Part shown: positions 14,948 to 17,989 of the stretch, in pieces
Numbering within the stretch: position 1 is the first letter of the stretch
Layout: every line of letters starts with the position of its first letter
Assembly (NCBI GenBank): GCA_965661055.1
Contig: CBFICS010000024.1
Location: 1 to 17,989, forward strand
Source: CBFHSF01 sp965661055
GTDB taxonomy: Bacteria > Bacteroidota > Bacteroidia > Flavobacteriales > Schleiferiaceae
Direction of reading: 5' to 3'
Length of the DNA: 17,989 bases
Notes under the pieces: generated by a model
The model's input: only the letters and a program-made list of their open reading frames with translations
Told to the model about the DNA's origin: nothing
Database searches by the model: none
Translations under genes and position numbers: made by a program

Positions 14948-16864
14948 ATGAACCTTAAAAAAATTACACTATCGCTACTCGCAGGTGTAGTAGGCGCTCA
15001 AATGAGTGGTCAACTTTTAAGTGAGGACTTCACTACTGGAATTCCTTCGACTTGGACGTTGATTAACAATGACGCTTTAACTCCAGCTGCAAACGTTTCT
15101 TATGTTAACGACGCATGGGTTTCTACTAATGGATCTGGCGCTCAAGCTGGTTATGCCATCAGCACATCATGGTACACCCCCGCTGGACAAGCTGATGATT
15201 GGTTAATTACACCTGCACTAAGCATACCTACAGGATCTGACTATTACTTAGTTTGGGATGCAGCTGCACCTGATGCAACTTATCCTGATGGATACAATGT
15301 TAAAGTTTCAACAACAGGAACTAGTGTAACTGACTTCACTACCACACTTCTTTCTGTACCGGCGGAAAATTCAAGTTGGACAACCCGTTATGTCGACCTT
15401 TCCGGTTTCGCAGGTCAAACAATTAACCTAGCATTCCAAAACAATTCGAACGATATGTTTCTATTGTTTGTTGACAACATTGTTGTTGATACTTACTCAG
15501 GAAATGACGTATCTGCCATAAATCACAACGTTAATTCAATTATCAAAACAGGTCAGTCTACAACTATTTCTGCTCAGTTTGAAAACATTGGTAAGCCAGT
15601 AGCTTCTATGGATGTTTATTACCAAGTAGGTTCTGGAACTCCAGTTATGGAGTCTACTACTCCGGCAATGGCTCCAGGAGGTTTCTACGCACACCAATTC
15701 TCAACTGCATGGGCACCACCAGCTGATGGTAACTATACAATGAAAATTTGGGCTGCAAACATCAATGGTTCAGCCGATGATGACAATACCAATGACACCT
15801 TAACCGTAAATATCAAAGCAATGACTACTCCTCCAGCAAGAAGAGTTGTTATTGAAGAGAAAACGGGAACTTGGTGTGGATGGTGTCCTAGAGGAACAGT
15901 TGGAATGGACTACATGTTCAATAACTACCACAACGGTACAGCTTTAATAGCTGTTCACAACGGTGACCCTATGGTTGTTACTGAGTACGATTCTAACATT
16001 GGTCAAGTTGCTCCAGGTGGATACCCAGGGTCAGCTGTTGACCGTGTTTTAGGTCCTGATCCAGGGGCGTCGTCATTAGAGGGTGCTTACAATACTAGAA
16101 AAGACATCGCTCCAGGAGCAATTGTAGACATTACAGGTGCTACTTATGACAAGAACACAAGAGCTCTTACAGTTGATGTTGACGCAACTTTCTTAGTGGG
16201 TCAAAACAATGCTGATTATCGATTTGTATTCGTAGTTACAGAAAACAATGTGACCGGAACGGGAAGTGGCTTTGCTCAAGCTAACTATTACTCAGGTGGA
16301 GGACAAGGTGCAATGGGTGGTTACGAAAACAAACCAAATCCAGTTGCAGCTGCAGACATGAAGTACCACTTCGTAGCGAGAACTATTCTTCCTAATTTCT
16401 TCGGAACTGCAGGATCAATTCCTGCAACACTTACAGACAATCAAGTAGTTTCTGAAACATTTAGTTACACAAATCCAGCAGGTTATGATCCCGTTGAAAT
16501 GAGAGCTATTGTAATGGTTGTTAATGGTTCAACATACGCAGTGGTTAACGCTGATGCTGAATATTTGAAAAACCTTGCTGCCGTTTCAGTTAAAGAATTA
16601 ATCTCTGAAGGAAAAGTTTCTGTATTCCCTAATCCATCTTCTGATAATGTAAACTTTGAGTTTGAATTAATGGAAGATGCAGAAGTACAAGTTGATCTTG
16701 TAAACGTTATGGGGCAAACTGTATTCTCTCAAGATTTCGGTAAACTTGCAACAGGTGTTAATCGCAACACTATCCAAGTTTCTAACTTAACTCCTGGTGT
16801 TTACTTTGCAAACATCAACATTGGTGGTGAGGTAATTACAACTCGCATCAACGTAGTAAAATAA
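14948..16864 (+). CDS. Multidomain T9SS-exported protein: cleaved-adhesin-like, Ig-like and Omp28-like CxxC domains
   Basis: A 638-residue exported protein. After an N-terminal signal (cleavage near 17-22), residues 25-182 resemble a cleaved-adhesin (jelly-roll) domain: E-D-F-T-T-G-I-P near 26-33, D-D-W-L-I-T-P-A-L at 83-91, and F-V-D-N-I-V-V at 174-180. Residues 187-290 look like a CARDB/Ig-type domain (D-V-S-A-I start, N-D-T-L-T-V-N-I end). Residues 298-545 resemble Omp28-related proteins with a thioredoxin-like start: E-K-T-G-T-W-C-G-W-C-P-R-G, with C310 and C313, and a G-G-Y-P loop at 357-360 that may serve as the cis-proline. Residues 557-638 are a T9SS type A sorting domain (S-V-F-P-N-P; L-T-P-G-V-Y-F). 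The ATG is at 14948-14950. It heads a plus-strand cluster with a TlpA-like gene. The substrate of the CxxC site is unknown. Domain boundaries are estimates. Confidence 0.85.
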   Translation: MNLKKITLSLLAGVVGAQMSGQLLSEDFTTGIPSTWTLINNDALTPAANVSYVNDAWVSTNGSGAQAGYAISTSWYTPAGQADDWLITPALSIPTGSDYYLVWDAAAPDATYPDGYNVKVSTTGTSVTDFTTTLLSVPAENSSWTTRYVDLSGFAGQTINLAFQNNSNDMFLLFVDNIVVDTYSGNDVSAINHNVNSIIKTGQSTTISAQFENIGKPVASMDVYYQVGSGTPVMESTTPAMAPGGFYAHQFSTAWAPPADGNYTMKIWAANINGSADDDNTNDTLTVNIKAMTTPPARRVVIEEKTGTWCGWCPRGTVGMDYMFNNYHNGTALIAVHNGDPMVVTEYDSNIGQVAPGGYPGSAVDRVLGPDPGASSLEGAYNTRKDIAPGAIVDITGATYDKNTRALTVDVDATFLVGQNNADYRFVFVVTENNVTGTGSGFAQANYYSGGGQGAMGGYENKPNPVAAADMKYHFVARTILPNFFGTAGSIPATLTDNQVVSETFSYTNPAGYDPVEMRAIVMVVNGSTYAVVNADAEYLKNLAAVSVKELISEGKVSVFPNPSSDNVNFEFELMEDAEVQVDLVNVMGQTVFSQDFGKLATGVNRNTIQVSNLTPGVYFANINIGGEVITTRINVVK

Positions 16865-16890
16865 CGCGTTAGCGTACTAAAGTTTTTTTT

Positions 16891-16934
16891 AATCAGTAGC
16901 TCAAGGCACAGTCTTTGAGCTACTGATTTGTTTT
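16891..16934 (+). terminator. Hairpin terminator between the Omp28-like and TlpA-like genes
   Basis: A perfect 14-bp stem (AATCAGTAGCTCAA at 16891-16904 with TTGAGCTACTGATT at 16915-16928) and a 10-base loop lie 27 nt after the stop codon of the large cargo gene. On the plus strand it is followed by TGTTTTAAT, an imperfect T-run. An 8-T run precedes the stem at 16883-16890. Only about 20 nt remain before the next ATG, so this may be a leaky terminator that sets the relative level of the downstream genes. Confidence 0.7.
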
Positions 16935-16953
16935 AATAATAAATGAAATCAAA

Positions 16954-17466
16954 ATGAAAAAGTTCGCACTTACTCTACTCACATTAACCATAGGTCTAAC
17001 GGCATTTTCTCAAAAACTGGAAATACCTGAAGTAACATTAAAAGACGTTAACGGCAAAAGAGTTTCTTCAAAAACTCTTGACACAGGAGGTAAACCGGTG
17101 GTAATTTCATTCTGGGCTACATGGTGCAAACCGTGCGTAAAAGAACTTTCTGCTATTGATGAAGTATATGCTGACTGGCAAGATGAAACAGGGGTAAAGG
17201 TTATCGCCATTTCTATAGACGATGCTAGAAACTCATCAAAGGTTGCTCCTTTTGTTAATGGAAGGGGTTGGGATTACGATGTTTATATTGACGAAAACTC
17301 TGACCTTAGAAGACTTTTAGGGGTAAACAACATTCCACACACCTTTTTATTTGATGCGCAAGGAAAACTAGTTTACCAACACAATGGATACGCTCAGGGT
17401 GATGAGGAATTACTTTATGAGATGATAGAAAAATTATCGCGTGGCGAAAAAATCGAAAAACATTAG
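16954..17466 (+). CDS. TlpA-family thiol-disulfide oxidoreductase
   Basis: A 170-residue exported thioredoxin-fold protein. The signal peptide is about residues 1-19 (M-K-K, hydrophobic core, A-F-S before Q20). The mature part has the TlpA/AhpC-TSA-like pattern: V-V-I-S-F-W-A-T-W-C-K-P-C at 49-61, with active-site C58 and C61, and the cis-proline in N-N-I-P-H-T-F (125-131). Such proteins usually act in the periplasm as reductants for cytochrome c maturation, copper-site assembly or other disulfide substrates; which of these applies is not shown. The size is that of a single-domain TlpA. It starts at the ATG 16954-16956, right after a hairpin terminator, and ends 18 nt before the next gene, so the pair is likely co-transcribed. 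Its neighbours, an exported CxxC protein and a predicted outer-membrane protein, suggest a role in their folding or redox state. Confidence 0.92.
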   Translation: MKKFALTLLTLTIGLTAFSQKLEIPEVTLKDVNGKRVSSKTLDTGGKPVVISFWATWCKPCVKELSAIDEVYADWQDETGVKVIAISIDDARNSSKVAPFVNGRGWDYDVYIDENSDLRRLLGVNNIPHTFLFDAQGKLVYQHNGYAQGDEELLYEMIEKLSRGEKIEKH

Positions 17467-17484
17467 AAACAAACCTTAATCCTC

Positions 17485-17989
17485 GTGAAAAAACTACTAG
17501 TAATTCTACTGTCTTTTTCATTTCTCACCACGTTTGCACAAGAAGACACAAAACCAAACTTTGGTGAATTAACGGGTAACTTTCAGTTTGATGGTTACTA
17601 CTACCAAAAAGATTCTGCCATTGGAGCTTATGGCTCCAATTTTCCTGAAGAAAAATTTTTAGGACAAGGATTTCTCAACCTAAACTATTCTAGAGGAAAC
17701 TTTAGAATGGGTATGAGGTATGAGAATTACCAAAACGTAATTAACGGATTTCCTTCTGACTACAAAGGAGAAGGAATTACTTATAGATACGCACAGTTTG
17801 TTAAGGATGGCCTTGATGTTACCGCTGGTAACTTTTACGAGCAATTCGGATCAGGAATGATTCTAAGAGCTTATGAAGAAAGGGGGCTGGGCTTTGACAA
17901 CATGCTTGATGGGGTAAGAATTAAATACGAACCCATCAAAGGATTGGCATTAAAAGGCTTGATTGGTAGACAAAGAAAATTCTTTGAAA
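17485..17989 (+). CDS. DUF6029-like predicted outer-membrane protein, 5' part only
   Basis: A frame open to the right edge gives 168 residues from a GTG at 17485-17487. It begins with a signal peptide (M-K-K-L-L-V-I-L-L then T-T-F-A before Q19). The mature part has alternating beta-strand patterns and aromatic residues typical of an outer-membrane beta-barrel. Segments such as G-N-F-Y-E-Q-F-G-S-G-M-I-L-R-A-Y-E-E-R and L-D-G-V-R-I-K-Y resemble the DUF6029 family of Bacteroidota, which I recall but cannot verify here. No ATG fits the signal peptide; an in-frame TAG, the tlpA-like stop, lies upstream, so GTG is the plausible start. It follows the TlpA-like gene by 18 nt. The C-terminal part is missing from the window and the function is unknown. 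Confidence 0.75.
   Translation, partial: MKKLLVILLSFSFLTTFAQEDTKPNFGELTGNFQFDGYYYQKDSAIGAYGSNFPEEKFLGQGFLNLNYSRGNFRMGMRYENYQNVINGFPSDYKGEGITYRYAQFVKDGLDVTAGNFYEQFGSGMILRAYEERGLGFDNMLDGVRIKYEPIKGLALKGLIGRQRKFFE

Noticed and set aside
16863..16874. AACGCGTT palindrome and small CGC/GCG hairpin after the large cargo gene
   Set aside because: Too short to distinguish from chance, and it overlaps the stop codon.

Overview
The window looks like chromosomal DNA of a Bacteroidota, most likely a Flavobacteriales-type organism with an aerobic respiratory chain. The evidence is the low GC content, TAnnTTTG-type promoter boxes, a complete type IX secretion (T9SS) translocon gene sprA, two proteins ending in T9SS type A sorting domains, and split cytochrome c oxidase subunit III genes followed by a small subunit IV. 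No mobile element, CRISPR array, rRNA or tRNA was seen. Almost everything reads as conserved core genome. No stretch longer than about 132 bases lacks a gene.

Layout. Everything from 1 to about 14815 is on the minus strand, so transcription there runs from high to low coordinates. The first unit in that direction is a solitary T9SS cargo gene (14099-14815) with its own promoter-like box and a strong terminator (14046-14074). Next comes ruvA-sprA (14009 down to 6108), with a TAnnTTTG box just upstream of ruvA and only 6 nt between the two genes. Then gcvH, a VanZ-like membrane protein gene and two tonB-like genes run down to a terminator at 3652-3685. Then cysQ is followed by a cytochrome oxidase assembly and structural block: ctaB (heme O synthase), two subunit III-type genes, subunit IV, and a gene just starting at the left edge. 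From 14948 to the right edge the plus strand carries a large T9SS-exported protein fusing a cleaved-adhesin-like domain, an Ig/CARDB-like domain and an Omp28-like CxxC domain. It is followed by a TlpA-like thioredoxin and a DUF6029-like predicted outer-membrane protein that runs off the end.

How they fit together. SprA forms the outer-membrane pore through which proteins with C-terminal sorting domains leave the cell, and two such cargo genes lie next to it, divergently transcribed from a shared 132-bp region. The two TonB-like proteins would connect inner-membrane energy to outer-membrane receptors. The left end builds an aa3/caa3-type terminal oxidase. The plus-strand trio (a surface CxxC protein, a periplasmic WCKPC thioredoxin and a predicted outer-membrane protein) is the least understood part and the best candidate for an undescribed functional module, perhaps redox-linked.

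Three genes need non-ATG starts (ctaB TTG; sprA and the DUF6029-like gene GTG), and three (ruvA, the VanZ-like gene, the solitary cargo gene) are better started downstream of their longest open frame.
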